Positions 7,874 through 15,599 of a stretch of DNA of 37,203 bases are shown piece after piece. Source of the stretch: an uncultured Lachnospiraceae bacterium (GTDB lineage Bacteria > Bacillota > Clostridia > Lachnospirales > Lachnospiraceae); the NCBI GenBank assembly GCA_910578825.1, contig CAJTSB010000006.1:2454-39656 (forward strand), read 5' to 3'. Position numbers and translations under genes: made by a program. Position 1 is the first letter of the stretch. Every line of letters begins with the position of its first letter. Below the pieces are notes generated by a model. It saw nothing but the letters and a program-made list of their open reading frames with translations, ran no database searches and was not told where the DNA came from.

Positions 7874-8926
7874 TCATTGATATTTTTTGAGGGAAATCTG
7901 AATGATTTTCTCACAAAGCTGTTCAAAGTCTATGCCAACTGCCTTTGCTTCCTGCGGAATCAGGCTGGTTGACGTCATACCGGGAAGCGTATTGGCCTCC
8001 AGGCAATAAATATGATCTTCATCATCCAGCAGAAAATCCATCCGGGAATAGGTATTCAATCCCAGAACCTTTGCCACGTCTTCTGCACATCGCTGCATCC
8101 GCGCGGTAATTTCAGCAGAAATCTCCGCCGGGCAGGTCTCCACAGCGCTGCCGGCCGCATACTTATTCTTATAATCATAAAATCCCTCAATTGGTGCAAT
8201 CTCAATAATCGGAAGCGCCTGGAAATCCATTACGCCAACGGAAAATTCCCTGCCCCTGATATACTCTTCAATCACAACCTCCTGCTCCCAGCGAAAGGCT
8301 TCCTCCAACGCTTTTTGGTATTCGTTCTCGTTCCTCACAATTGAAACGCCAATACTGGAACCGCCGCAACAGGGTTTGACCACACATGGAAATGCCAGTC
8401 CGGTCTTTGCAAACTCCCATTGGCATTCTTCCTTTTTCATGGAAACGCCAGCCGGGGTCGGAATGCCATTTGCCGCAAATAACCGTTTCGACAAACTCTT
8501 ATCCATCGCCAGCGCACTGCTGAGATAGCCGGTTCCTGTGTATTTAATACCATACAAGTCAAATGTCGCCTGAACTTTTCCATTTTCTCCATTCTCCCCA
8601 TGAAGCGCAAGAAAAACAATATCTGCCATCCGGCACATCGCAATCACATTCGGCCCAAAAAAACAATCGCTCTGATCCTTGCGGCTTTTTTTGACTGCCA
8701 CAAGATCTGGGGCGTCCTCCGTAATCCCGGACACCGAAACGCTGACCTCTCGCGAACGCTCAAATACGCCCGTCAAATCTTCTTCATCGTCTCCATATCC
8801 CATAAACACATCGAGTAATATCACCTGATGTCCGTTCTTACGCAAAGCTTCCGTCACATTGCTCCCTGTCACAAACGATACGTCCCGCTCCGGGCTCAAT
8901 CCTCCGGCCAAAACTACAATATTCAT
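7874..8926 (-). CDS. ddl: D-alanine--D-alanine ligase
   Basis: This 350-residue ATP-grasp enzyme makes D-alanyl-D-alanine for peptidoglycan. It begins with the family's GGLSPERDVSFVTG, has the ATP-binding VVKPCCGGSSIGVS (with an unusual Cys-Cys in place of the common small/charged pair), the omega loop FYDYKNKY, and the C-terminal EANTLPGMTSTSLIP. The Tyr-containing omega loop fits a D-Ala-D-Ala rather than a D-Ala-D-Lac ligase, so vancomycin-type depsipeptide synthesis is not expected. GGAGG lies just before the ATG. It is first in the ddl-murF operon. Confidence 0.94.
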   Translation of the reverse strand: MNIVVLAGGLSPERDVSFVTGSNVTEALRKNGHQVILLDVFMGYGDDEEDLTGVFERSREVSVSVSGITEDAPDLVAVKKSRKDQSDCFFGPNVIAMCRMADIVFLALHGENGENGKVQATFDLYGIKYTGTGYLSSALAMDKSLSKRLFAANGIPTPAGVSMKKEECQWEFAKTGLAFPCVVKPCCGGSSIGVSIVRNENEYQKALEEAFRWEQEVVIEEYIRGREFSVGVMDFQALPIIEIAPIEGFYDYKNKYAAGSAVETCPAEISAEITARMQRCAEDVAKVLGLNTYSRMDFLLDDEDHIYCLEANTLPGMTSTSLIPQEAKAVGIDFEQLCEKIIQISLKKYQ

Positions 8927-8997
8927 CCGAAAATCCTCCTTCTAATCCAATCCATGCCAACGATGCATAGTTTTTCCTGACACTTTCAATCAAAATT

Positions 8998-9026
8998 ATC
9001 TTATACTATTTTATGGTGTGTGGCAA
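8998..9026 (-). promoter_or_regulatory. Promoter for ddl-murF
   Basis: On the minus strand TTGCCA (9021-9026) and TAAGAT (8998-9003) are 17 bases apart. They lie between the hpf terminator and the ddl start, which fits a separate transcription unit. Confidence 0.5.
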
Positions 9027-9037
9027 GGAACTGCAAC

Positions 9038-9067
9038 AAAAAAATTACCCCCATCCGAAGATGGGGG
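9038..9067 (-). terminator. Intrinsic terminator of hpf
   Basis: On the minus strand an 8-bp GC-rich stem (CCCCCATC / GATGGGGG) closed by a UUCG tetraloop is followed by TAATTTTTTT. It lies 16 bases after the hpf stop codon. Confidence 0.92.
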
Positions 9068-9083
9068 CCTGTCCTTCCTGATC

Positions 9084-9611
9084 TTATGCTTCCGGCTCAA
9101 TCAAACCGTAAGTATTTCCTTTTCTCTTATAAACAACATTGACTTCTTCCGTCTCGGCATTCTTGAATACGAAAAAGTTATGTCCCAAAAGCTCCATCTG
9201 CACGCAGGCGTCTTCCGGATACATGGGCTTGATGTCAAAACGCTTGGTGCGGATAATCTTAACATCCTCGTCTTCCTCGACCTCTTTGTCAATATATTCC
9301 TTCTGGAAATTCGGCGCAGACTGTTTCTGGTCTATAATCTTATTCTTGTATTTCTTTAACTGACGTTCAATAACCTCCTCCACCAGGTCTATTGAAACAT
9401 ACATATCATTGCTTACCTGCTCGGAACGAATAATATTTCCTTTCACCGGAATTGTAACTTCTATCTTCTGACGTTCTTTCTCTACACTTAACGTTACAAC
9501 AATATCGGTCTCAGGAGTGAAATACCTCTCTAATTTGGATAACTTCTCTTCTACTGCATTCCTTAATCCTTCTGTTATCTCAATATTTTTTCCACTAATT
9601 GTAATGCGCAT
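9084..9611 (-). CDS. hpf: Long-form ribosome hibernation promoting factor
   Basis: The 175-residue protein binds the 30S subunit near the decoding site and, through its C-terminal domain, dimerises 70S ribosomes into inactive 100S particles in stationary phase. The N-terminal domain (about 1-100, starting MRITISGKNIEITEGLRNAVEEKL) and the C-terminal dimerisation domain (about 118-175, KRFDIKPMYPEDACVQMELLGHNFFVF) are both complete, typical of Firmicutes. I chose the ATG at 9611 because AAAGGAG lies nine bases upstream; a longer frame starting at 9704 would translate the structured leader. It has its own promoter and terminator. Confidence 0.95.
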   Translation of the reverse strand: MRITISGKNIEITEGLRNAVEEKLSKLERYFTPETDIVVTLSVEKERQKIEVTIPVKGNIIRSEQVSNDMYVSIDLVEEVIERQLKKYKNKIIDQKQSAPNFQKEYIDKEVEEDEDVKIIRTKRFDIKPMYPEDACVQMELLGHNFFVFKNAETEEVNVVYKRKGNTYGLIEPEA

Positions 9612-9665
9612 GATGTCCAACTCCTTTGCTGTTAAATTTTTTGTACCGTGATTCCCCCGATACCA

Positions 9666-9707
9666 GGCATCAGGACTCCTCCCACTTCTCGGGTCCCTCC
9701 TCATGCC
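9666..9707 (-). promoter_or_regulatory. Structured 5' leader hairpin of hpf mRNA
   Basis: On the minus strand GGCATGAGGA pairs with TCCTGATGCC (nine of ten positions), enclosing a CCC-GAGAAGT-GGG inner stem. The predicted transcription start from the promoter at 9711-9739 falls near 9704-9706, so the hairpin would be the 5' end of the mRNA. I recall a published candidate RNA called raiA-hairpin upstream of hpf/raiA genes; whether this belongs to it is not known. Confidence 0.55.
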
Positions 9708-9710
9708 ATT

Positions 9711-9739
9711 ATTCTATCACACCTGCAACAAATCCGCAA
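9711..9739 (-). promoter_or_regulatory. Promoter for hpf
   Basis: On the minus strand TTGCGG (9734-9739) and TAGAAT (9711-9716) are 17 bases apart. Confidence 0.55.
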
Positions 9740-9745
9740 GATTTC

Positions 9746-9774
9746 TTGACATTTTGAAATACAGAGGCTACCAT
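9746..9774 (+). promoter_or_regulatory. Promoter for the SDR gene
   Basis: TTGACA (9746-9751) and TACCAT (9769-9774) are separated by 17 bases and lie just upstream of the gene's ribosome site. It is divergent from the hpf promoter, only a few bases away. Confidence 0.6.
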
Positions 9775-9801
9775 ATCGTTATTGAAAGGAGAATCGCCCC
9801 T

Positions 9802-10536
9802 ATGAGACATGAAGTTGCCCTTATCACAGGTTCCTCCCGCGGCATCGGACGCGCCATCGCCGCTGAATTCGCCCGTGCAGGTTATGCAATTGCCATTAAT
9901 TGCAGACAATCGGAAATGGAACTTATTTCATTTGCAGAAGAACTGAAAAACAGATACCATGTTCCCTGCCTTCCGCTGACAGGCGACGTGAGCGACGAAT
10001 CTTTTGTAGCGGAAGCTTTTACACGCATTGAACAGCAGCTTGGCGCTGTCACAATTCTCGTAAACAATGCTGGAATTTCCCATATTGGTCTCCTGTCCGA
10101 TATGAATTTGGAAACATGGGAACGTGTCATAAAGACAAATCTCACATCTGTTTTCTGCTGCTGTCGTCGTGCCATTCCCAATATGGTTCGCCACAAATAT
10201 GGAAAAATCATAAACATCTCTTCCGTATGGGGAATTGCCGGCGCTTCCTGCGAAGTAGCATATTCCGCGTCCAAAGGAGGCGTCAATGCCTTTACAAAGG
10301 CTCTTGCAAAAGAACTCGCCCCCAGTAATATTTCCGTCAACGCCATTGCCTGCGGCGTCATCGACACACAAATGAACCAATGTTTTACTAAGCAAGAACG
10401 CGCTGCACTCGAAGAAGAAATTCCTGCCGGACGATTTGGAAACGTCAGGGAAGTTGCCAGTCTTGCCCTGTCACTTGTAGATTCCTCTTCTTATCTGACC
10501 GGACAAATTATCTCTCTGGACGGCGGATGGCAGTAA
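9802..10536 (+). CDS. FabG-like short-chain dehydrogenase/reductase
   Basis: This 244-residue NAD(P)-dependent oxidoreductase has the full classical SDR set: cofactor motif TGSSRGIG (9-16), NNAG (88-91), catalytic Ser141, Tyr154 and Lys158 (YSASK), and a C-terminal GGW. The resemblance is to 3-oxoacyl-ACP reductase, but no fatty-acid synthesis gene is nearby, so it may have another substrate; one alternative is the reductase that modifies elongation factor P in Firmicutes (YmfI type). I chose the ATG at 9802 because AAAGGAG lies ten bases before it and the promoter starts after the longer frame's ATG at 9703. Confidence 0.85.
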   Translation: MRHEVALITGSSRGIGRAIAAEFARAGYAIAINCRQSEMELISFAEELKNRYHVPCLPLTGDVSDESFVAEAFTRIEQQLGAVTILVNNAGISHIGLLSDMNLETWERVIKTNLTSVFCCCRRAIPNMVRHKYGKIINISSVWGIAGASCEVAYSASKGGVNAFTKALAKELAPSNISVNAIACGVIDTQMNQCFTKQERAALEEEIPAGRFGNVREVASLALSLVDSSSYLTGQIISLDGGWQ

Positions 10537-10579
10537 AACACTGCCGTCTCATTTTCGTCTTTTTTAAAATTACATTATG

Positions 10580-10633
10580 TTCACGTTTGTGAATCTCATA
10601 TGCTTTTCAGCTATTTCTGGTATATTTTCCAGA
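10580..10633. promoter_or_regulatory. Two short inverted repeats upstream of the XRE gene
   Basis: TTCAC-GTTT-GTGAA (10580-10593) and TCTGG-TATATTTT-CCAGA (10616-10633) lie in the 155-base gap before the regulator gene. Either could be an operator for autoregulation. I could not assign a good -35/-10 pair here. Confidence 0.3.
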
Positions 10634-10691
10634 TAATTTCGTAAAATAATGGTATTGGATATCTACTATTTCGACAAAAGAGGACTGGCAT

Positions 10692-11072
10692 ATGAAATTT
10701 TCTACGAGACTTGAAAATCTGTTGGAGGAGCGGAATCTCACACAAAGACAAATAGCCAAGGAGTTACACATTGCTCCATCCACCCTGAACGGCTATCTGC
10801 GCCGTGGCCGGGAACCTGACTACGACACCCTGATTAGCCTGGCAGAATATTTTCAAGTGTCTACCGATTATCTTTTAGGCGTTACCGACATTCGTCGCCC
10901 CTATTACACATTGGAATCTTACAATGACAAAGAAGGCGAACTTCTGGAAACTTATCGCTCTCTTGGTCCACAGGAACAGAATTATCTGATAAAACAGGCG
11001 CATATTTACAATCAGCAGGATTTAGACACCCCTGTTTCTCAGGAAAAAAGATGGCTGACGCGCGGGTTTTAA
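10692..11072 (+). CDS. XRE-family transcriptional regulator
   Basis: The 126-residue protein has an N-terminal helix-turn-helix of the Cro/C1 type (about residues 5-62; the TQRQIAKELHIAPSTLNGYLRRGR stretch carries the recognition helix), ending in the common FQVSTDYLLG. The C-terminal 60 residues match nothing I recognise and probably mediate dimerisation or ligand binding. AGAGGA lies seven bases before the ATG. Its target is unknown; inverted repeats just upstream suggest autoregulation. It converges with the GreA-type gene with only 21 bases between the stop codons. Confidence 0.88.
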   Translation: MKFSTRLENLLEERNLTQRQIAKELHIAPSTLNGYLRRGREPDYDTLISLAEYFQVSTDYLLGVTDIRRPYYTLESYNDKEGELLETYRSLGPQEQNYLIKQAHIYNQQDLDTPVSQEKRWLTRGF

Positions 11073-11093
11073 TCCATGCATCAGCGAAACGAT

Positions 11094-11600
11094 TCAATAC
11101 CCCCGGATTTTGTCATTTTCATCTTCCGAAGTATTCTGTATTTGTTTAATCACGATATAATAACTATAGTTTTCGTTGACTTTTATCTGTATTCGGTCTC
11201 CAACCTTATGTCCCAACATGGCTTTTCCAATCGGGGATTCTGTGCTAATTAAATTCTTCATGGAATTTCCGCGTATCGATGTGACCAGGCGAAAAACCTG
11301 TTCCTCATCGTCCTCCTCGAAGTACACCGTAACAGTATTATTGATGCCTACTTCATCTTCTCTGGAAGTATCAGATACAATTTGCGCTGTTTTCAACATA
11401 CGCTCCAGATAACGTATCCGACTCTCATTCTTATTCTTATCTTTTTTTGCTGCATGGTATTCAAAATTTTCACTCAAATCCCCGTGAGCCCTTGCCTCCT
11501 TCACCGCCTCAATCGCCTGTTTACGCACAACCAGCTTACGGTATTCAATCTCATCCTCAATCTTTTTTACATCGCTTTTGGTTAACTGCTCCCGCATCAT
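11094..11600 (-). CDS. greA: GreA/GreB-type transcript cleavage factor
   Basis: The 168-residue protein rescues backtracked RNA polymerase by stimulating cleavage of the nascent RNA's 3' end. It has the N-terminal coiled coil with the acidic tip motif GDLSENFEY (Asp41 and Glu44, at residues 40-48) and the FKBP-like C-terminal domain (SPIGKAMLGHKVGDRI, about 122-137). Two adjacent ATG codons (11600 and 11597) are possible starts; AGAGGG lies just upstream. A terminal tail of about 20 charged residues (NTSEDENDKIRGY) extends beyond the usual end. Clostridia often encode more than one Gre-like protein, so this may not be the main greA. Confidence 0.88.
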   Translation of the reverse strand: MMREQLTKSDVKKIEDEIEYRKLVVRKQAIEAVKEARAHGDLSENFEYHAAKKDKNKNESRIRYLERMLKTAQIVSDTSREDEVGINNTVTVYFEEDDEEQVFRLVTSIRGNSMKNLISTESPIGKAMLGHKVGDRIQIKVNENYSYYIVIKQIQNTSEDENDKIRGY

Positions 11601-11643
11601 TCTTTCCCTCTATTCTTTCATTCTCTGGATGATTTACCGGCAA

Positions 11644-11686
11644 AGAGGATATTTCCAAAACCTTTCTGGTCTTCGAAATATCCTCT
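11644..11686. terminator. 12-bp hairpin between galM and greA
   Basis: AGAGGATATTTC and GAAATATCCTCT are perfect inverted arms around a 19-base loop, 84 bases after the galM stop and 44 bases before the greA start. Neither side has a strong T-tract, so it may be a weak galM terminator or an RNA structure in the greA leader. Confidence 0.45.
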
Positions 11687-11688
11687 GT

Positions 11689-11716
11689 TTATATATTTAC
11701 TGTTATATATTTACTG
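11689..11716. repeat. Tandem 14-base direct repeat
   Basis: The unit TTATATATTTACTG occurs twice head to tail next to the hairpin in the galM-greA spacer. It may have arisen by slippage. Confidence 0.8.
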
Positions 11717-11769
11717 TTTTAATTCTGTAAGCGGAATATCTCACCGCTCAAAACGCTTTTTCTCAAATA

Positions 11770-12813
11770 TTACTTCACATAGAAACGGTAAACCGTCTTT
11801 GTGGTAAACACATCCCCTGCCTTTACGATAGGTGACGGAACGTTTTCCTGATTCATGGCATTGGGATAGAACTGTGTCTCCAGACAGAATCCACAGCGTT
11901 TGCAATACGCTTTGCCATCTTTCCCTTTCTGGTCTCCAATAAAGTTACCTGCATAGAGCTGAACACCGCAGCAGTCCGTGGATACTTCCATGGCAATGCC
12001 GGTTTCTTCGCAATATGCATTCGCTGCAACCATCATCTCGCCTGCTTTGTCACTGAGCACATAGTTGTGGTCGTAACCACCCGTATACTTCAACTGTTCA
12101 AAATCGGCCTCGATATCCTGTCCAATCGGTTTCATGGTTCTGAAATCCATAGGCGTACCCTCTACCGGCGCAATCTCACCTGTCGGAATGGATTTGGAAT
12201 CGCGCACCGGATTGTAGGACTCTGCCAGAATCTGTAATTTCTGGTTCATCGCAGAACCGCTGTCATGTCCGCCAAGGTTGAAATAAGAATGGTTTGTAAA
12301 ATTCATGACCGTTGTCTTATCCGCCTCTCCGCGATAACTGATTTCCACTGCATCCTCATCCGTCAGCGTATATGTAACTTCCACTTTGAGGTTACCCGGA
12401 AATCCCTGCTCTTCCTCTGTGCTGAGATGATAAAACGTAATGCTGTTAGCGGTTTGCTCTTTTACTTCCCAAACCACGCGGTCAAACCCGTTCGGACCGC
12501 TGTGAAGATTATTCTCATTCTCGTTTGCCGGGATCTTGCACAGCTTGCCGTCAATCATCATCTGTGCCTTATCAATACGGTTACCGTTTCTTCCGATGGT
12601 TGCGCCAAAATAACAGGTATGGCTGTCATACTCTGCCGCCTCGTCGTAGCCCAGTACCACATCGCGTACCACGCCGTCTTTATCCGGAATCAGCACGGAT
12701 ACCAGCGTTGCGCCATGGTCAGATACCTTGATAACCGTGTGTTTGCTGTTCTCCAATGTGTACAAAGATGCCTTTTCCCCACGTTGATTTGTTCCAAATG
12801 ATAATGTCTCCAT
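11770..12813 (-). CDS. galM: Aldose 1-epimerase (mutarotase)
   Basis: The 347-residue enzyme interconverts alpha and beta anomers of galactose and glucose, feeding the Leloir pathway and glucokinase. Active-site residues of the galactose mutarotase family are present: His104 (NLHSGPNG), catalytic acid His175 (TNHSYFN), Asp248 (GYDHNY) and catalytic base Glu312 (LETQFYPNA). I chose the ATG at 12813 because AAAAGGAGG lies upstream of it; a start at 12855 would add 14 residues without such a site. No other gal gene is nearby. Confidence 0.93.
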   Translation of the reverse strand: METLSFGTNQRGEKASLYTLENSKHTVIKVSDHGATLVSVLIPDKDGVVRDVVLGYDEAAEYDSHTCYFGATIGRNGNRIDKAQMMIDGKLCKIPANENENNLHSGPNGFDRVVWEVKEQTANSITFYHLSTEEEQGFPGNLKVEVTYTLTDEDAVEISYRGEADKTTVMNFTNHSYFNLGGHDSGSAMNQKLQILAESYNPVRDSKSIPTGEIAPVEGTPMDFRTMKPIGQDIEADFEQLKYTGGYDHNYVLSDKAGEMMVAANAYCEETGIAMEVSTDCCGVQLYAGNFIGDQKGKDGKAYCKRCGFCLETQFYPNAMNQENVPSPIVKAGDVFTTKTVYRFYVK

Positions 12814-12874
12814 TGTCTTGTTACCTCCTTTTGTTCCCTGTGTAAATAAAATCACTGCAATTGATTCTATTTCA

Positions 12875-12903
12875 ATTTTATACTGTTGTCCGGATAATTA
12901 CAA
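12875..12903 (-). promoter_or_regulatory. Promoter for galM
   Basis: On the minus strand TTGTAA (12898-12903) and TAAAAT (12875-12880) are 17 bases apart, in the gap after the hemerythrin gene. Confidence 0.55.
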
Positions 12904-12912
12904 GACATTTTT

Positions 12913-13731
12913 CTATGCCCCGATCAGCTTATCGACCTTTAAAATATGGTTGGACAGCCAATTGAAGAGAAACTCCATCAATTCCTCCAGATACTCCTGC
13001 TGGTTGTCGTCCACCTGTTCCAAATCCAGGTTATCAAGTTTTTCCACAAATGCCTCGTGCTGTCTCTTCTGCGACTCCAGTCCTGAATATTGAATCCTCT
13101 CCATGTACTCCTCTTCGTCTTTAAAATGTTCCTTCGTGTATTCCCTCAGTTCATTCAAAATGCCGACAATCTCATCATATTTATCATGTAACAACTCTGC
13201 CCTGACAAGCTCATTTGCTCTTCCGATAATTTCAAATAATTTCTGATGCTGTTCATCCACCAGAATAATTCCCGTCCTGTATTCCTCAGTAAATGCACAC
13301 GGTTTCTCTTTCTCATGCCATTCTTTTGCGGAAGGCATTTTACCAATCAGGATATCGCTTCCCAGAATATGGTGATACAACCAGCGCGTCAGATAGCGCA
13401 TCAGCTCTTCCAACGTTTCCTTCTGATTCTCCACGTTCTCTATATCCGAGACGTCTAAGGCGGCTATTTTCTGACAAAACGCCTTGTGTTCTTGTTTCTG
13501 CATCTCCAGCTCCGGGTCATGAATGGATTCCATATAAGACTCCTCGTTCGCAAAATGCTCCTCTGTATACCGTTTTAACTCTGCCAGAATCTTACGAATC
13601 TCCCGATACTTATCCTTTAACCTGTCATTGTCAAGCAATTCAAAAACCTCATTGATTAACCGAAATAATTTTTTATGCTCCCTGTCAATCTCAGGAATTC
13701 CGGTCAGGCAGTCTTCTGTAAACTGATACAT
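12913..13731 (-). CDS. Double-domain bacteriohemerythrin
   Basis: Two hemerythrin domains (residues about 8-130 and 150-272) lie in one 272-residue cytoplasmic protein, each a four-helix bundle expected to hold a diiron site that binds O2 or acts in oxygen or iron handling. Domain 1 shows His19, His59-x3-Glu63, His82 and His121-x4-Asp126; domain 2 shows His162, His202-x3-Glu206, His225 and His262-x4-Asp267. The first His of the usual HxxxH pair is Gln in both (Gln78 and Gln221), so each site appears to have six of the seven usual ligands. I chose the ATG at 13731, eight bases after AAGGAGG, over one at 13752. It has its own promoter. Confidence 0.9.
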   Translation of the reverse strand: MYQFTEDCLTGIPEIDREHKKLFRLINEVFELLDNDRLKDKYREIRKILAELKRYTEEHFANEESYMESIHDPELEMQKQEHKAFCQKIAALDVSDIENVENQKETLEELMRYLTRWLYHHILGSDILIGKMPSAKEWHEKEKPCAFTEEYRTGIILVDEQHQKLFEIIGRANELVRAELLHDKYDEIVGILNELREYTKEHFKDEEEYMERIQYSGLESQKRQHEAFVEKLDNLDLEQVDDNQQEYLEELMEFLFNWLSNHILKVDKLIGA

Positions 13732-13771
13732 TGTTTCGCCTCCTTTTCGCATATTTCGTGCTTATTGCACT

Positions 13772-13800
13772 ATTGTATGCTTCATTTTCCGCCTTGGCAA
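13772..13800 (-). promoter_or_regulatory. Promoter for the hemerythrin gene
   Basis: On the minus strand TTGCCA (13795-13800) and TACAAT (13772-13777) are 17 bases apart, about 40 bases before the start codon. Confidence 0.6.
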
Positions 13801-13858
13801 GCACTTTATAAAAATATTTAAACATCATAACTTACAATTCCTATTACAATAAAATATT

Positions 13859-13899
13859 TTTAATTGTCAACTTAATATTTTAACTAGTTGACAATTAAA
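13859..13899. promoter_or_regulatory. Probable BirA (biotin repressor) operator
   Basis: A perfect 14-bp inverted repeat (TTTAATTGTCAACT / AGTTGACAATTAAA) with a 13-base spacer lies immediately before bioB. The TTGTCAAC...GTTGACAA half-sites are 15 bases apart, which fits the pattern I know for BirA boxes (TTGTnAAC and its complement, similarly spaced). The right arm covers the -35 box, so binding would block transcription when biotin is plentiful. Confidence 0.75.
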
Positions 13900-13916
13900 G
13901 AATCGTCCTTTATAAT
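13888..13916 (+). promoter_or_regulatory. bioB-bioY promoter
   Basis: Perfect consensus TTGACA (13888-13893) and TATAAT (13911-13916) are 17 bases apart. The -35 hexamer lies inside the operator's right arm. Confidence 0.85.
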
Positions 13917-13954
13917 ACGATTTAGATGAAAACTTTTTACATAAAGGAGTTAGT

Positions 13955-14926
13955 ATGAAAACACTTGCAAAAGAAATTATCAAAGGACGCCGCCTGACAC
14001 GCTCGGACGACCTGTCCATATTTGAACATGCAAATCTGGCAGAACTTGCCGCAGGCGCAGACCTCATCCGCAAATCTCTTTGCCAGAACCATGTACATCT
14101 GTGTACCATCATCAACGGCCGCTCCGGAAGATGCGGCGAGGACTGCAAATTCTGCGCCCAGTCCGCCTCCAGCCAGACCGGATGCGAAACTTACGAAATG
14201 CTGGACGAAGAGACCATTTTAAGAGACTGCAAAGAAAAAGAAGCCGCAGGCATACATTCTTATTCTATCGTTACCGCAGGACGCACGGTTAGCGGAAAAG
14301 ACCTGGACAAGCTGGTGCGAATTTTTGAACGCTTACATGAAGAATGTGATATCCATCTGTGCTCCTCCAACGGCCTTTTGAGCTACGAGGCATTTGTACG
14401 CCTGAAAGCAGCCGGGGTGGAAACCTACCATGAGAACATTGAAACCTCACGGCGGAATTTTCCCAATATCTGTACCACGCACACTTATGATGACAAAATA
14501 GAAAAAATCCAACTGGCAAAAAAAGCCGGACTTAAGGTTTGCTCCGGCGGCATCATCGGCATGGGAGAGACCTGGGAAGACCGTATGGATATGGCGGTCT
14601 CACTTTCTGAGCTGGAAATATTTTCTATTCCCCTGAATGTACTACGCCCCATCCCGGGTACTCCATTTGGACATCTGCCCCCATTGACAAAGGACGAAAT
14701 TATCCGTACCGTAGCCATGTTCCGCTATCTGAATCCCACCGCCTATATCCGGATTGCTGCCGGACGATCCTATTTCGAAGATGGCGGCAGACAACTGTTC
14801 CAGTCTGGCGCAAATGCCGCCATCACCGGAGATATGCTGACGACTGTGGGAAATAAGATTCGAGAAGATATTCAGATGTTTACCGAAATGGGATTTGACG
14901 TTCGCGATTCGAATCCCTGTACATAA
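13955..14926 (+). CDS. bioB: Biotin synthase
   Basis: BioB is the radical SAM enzyme that inserts sulfur into dethiobiotin. The 323-residue protein has the radical SAM motif CGEDCKFC (Cys60, Cys64, Cys67), the YHENIETS region, cysteine pairs for the auxiliary iron-sulfur cluster (HLCSSNG and NICTTH) and YIRIAAGR, which carries its arginine ligand. AAAGGAG precedes the ATG. It is first in a two-gene operon with the transporter gene bioY, 34 bases downstream. No bioA, bioD, bioF or bioW is in the window, so the dethiobiotin substrate must come from genes elsewhere or from outside the cell. Confidence 0.95.
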   Translation: MKTLAKEIIKGRRLTRSDDLSIFEHANLAELAAGADLIRKSLCQNHVHLCTIINGRSGRCGEDCKFCAQSASSQTGCETYEMLDEETILRDCKEKEAAGIHSYSIVTAGRTVSGKDLDKLVRIFERLHEECDIHLCSSNGLLSYEAFVRLKAAGVETYHENIETSRRNFPNICTTHTYDDKIEKIQLAKKAGLKVCSGGIIGMGETWEDRMDMAVSLSELEIFSIPLNVLRPIPGTPFGHLPPLTKDEIIRTVAMFRYLNPTAYIRIAAGRSYFEDGGRQLFQSGANAAITGDMLTTVGNKIREDIQMFTEMGFDVRDSNPCT

Positions 14927-14960
14927 AACTAATTTTCATTACACGAAAGGAGCACCTCAT

Positions 14961-15545
14961 ATGACAGTTACTTCAACAGCTACAAACCGCCCACCATCGA
15001 AACCACAATTTTCTACCCGCCAACTCGCCGTCATCGGCGTGATGACAGCTGTCACCTGTATCCTGGCGCCGCTGTCCCTGCCGATCGGACCAGTACCAAT
15101 CTCACTGACGAACCTTGCCATCTACTTTTCGCTGTATACGCTCGGCACGAAATTTGGCTGTGCATCCTATCTGGTTTATCTGCTGATTGGATTTATCGGC
15201 GTTCCGGTATTTTCCGGTTTCACCAGCGGTCCGGGCAAACTTTTAGGGCCTACCGGCGGATATCTGATCGGATTTCTTCCCATGGCATTGATTGCAGGGA
15301 TTTTTATTGATAAATTTATTTCCAACCGTTTTATCTGCCTTTTGGGCATGATTGGTGGTACCGTTGTTGCCTATGCGTTCGGCACCGTCTGGCTTGCCTA
15401 CCAGGCAAGCCTTGACTGGAAAGCCGCGCTGATGGCGGGCGTTATTCCCTTTATCCCCGGTGATTTGATAAAAATGATACTTGCCATGATTGCAGGACCC
15501 CAGATTCGAAAACAGCTGGTTCGAGCCGGGTTGTTTGCAAACTAA
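14961..15545 (+). CDS. bioY: BioY biotin transporter S component
   Basis: The 194-residue protein is the substrate-binding membrane subunit of a biotin ECF transporter; it normally works with a shared EcfA/A'/T energy module, absent here. It has six predicted membrane segments and the BioY patterns LPIGPVPISLTNLAIYF (about 44-60), LLGPTGGYLIGF (about 94-105) and FIPGDLIK near the C terminus. I chose the ATG at 14961 because AAAGGAG lies eight bases before it; a frame starting at 14895 would overlap bioB. Co-transcription with bioB behind the BirA-like box supports the biotin role. Confidence 0.94.
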   Translation: MTVTSTATNRPPSKPQFSTRQLAVIGVMTAVTCILAPLSLPIGPVPISLTNLAIYFSLYTLGTKFGCASYLVYLLIGFIGVPVFSGFTSGPGKLLGPTGGYLIGFLPMALIAGIFIDKFISNRFICLLGMIGGTVVAYAFGTVWLAYQASLDWKAALMAGVIPFIPGDLIKMILAMIAGPQIRKQLVRAGLFAN

Positions 15546-15555
15546 GCGCATCAAA

Positions 15556-15583
15556 AAGCCCCCAGAACGCATTCTGGGGGCTT
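15556..15583 (-). terminator. Intrinsic terminator of the rloAB-like cassette, possibly also of bioBY
   Basis: A 12-bp stem (AAGCCCCCAGAA / TTCTGGGGGCTT) with a four-base loop lies 16 bases after the RloB-like stop. On the minus strand it runs into CTTTTTG, a good terminator; on the plus strand the T-tract is only two bases, so it is weaker for bioY. Confidence 0.85.
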
Positions 15584-15599
15584 GTACCAATACAACCTG

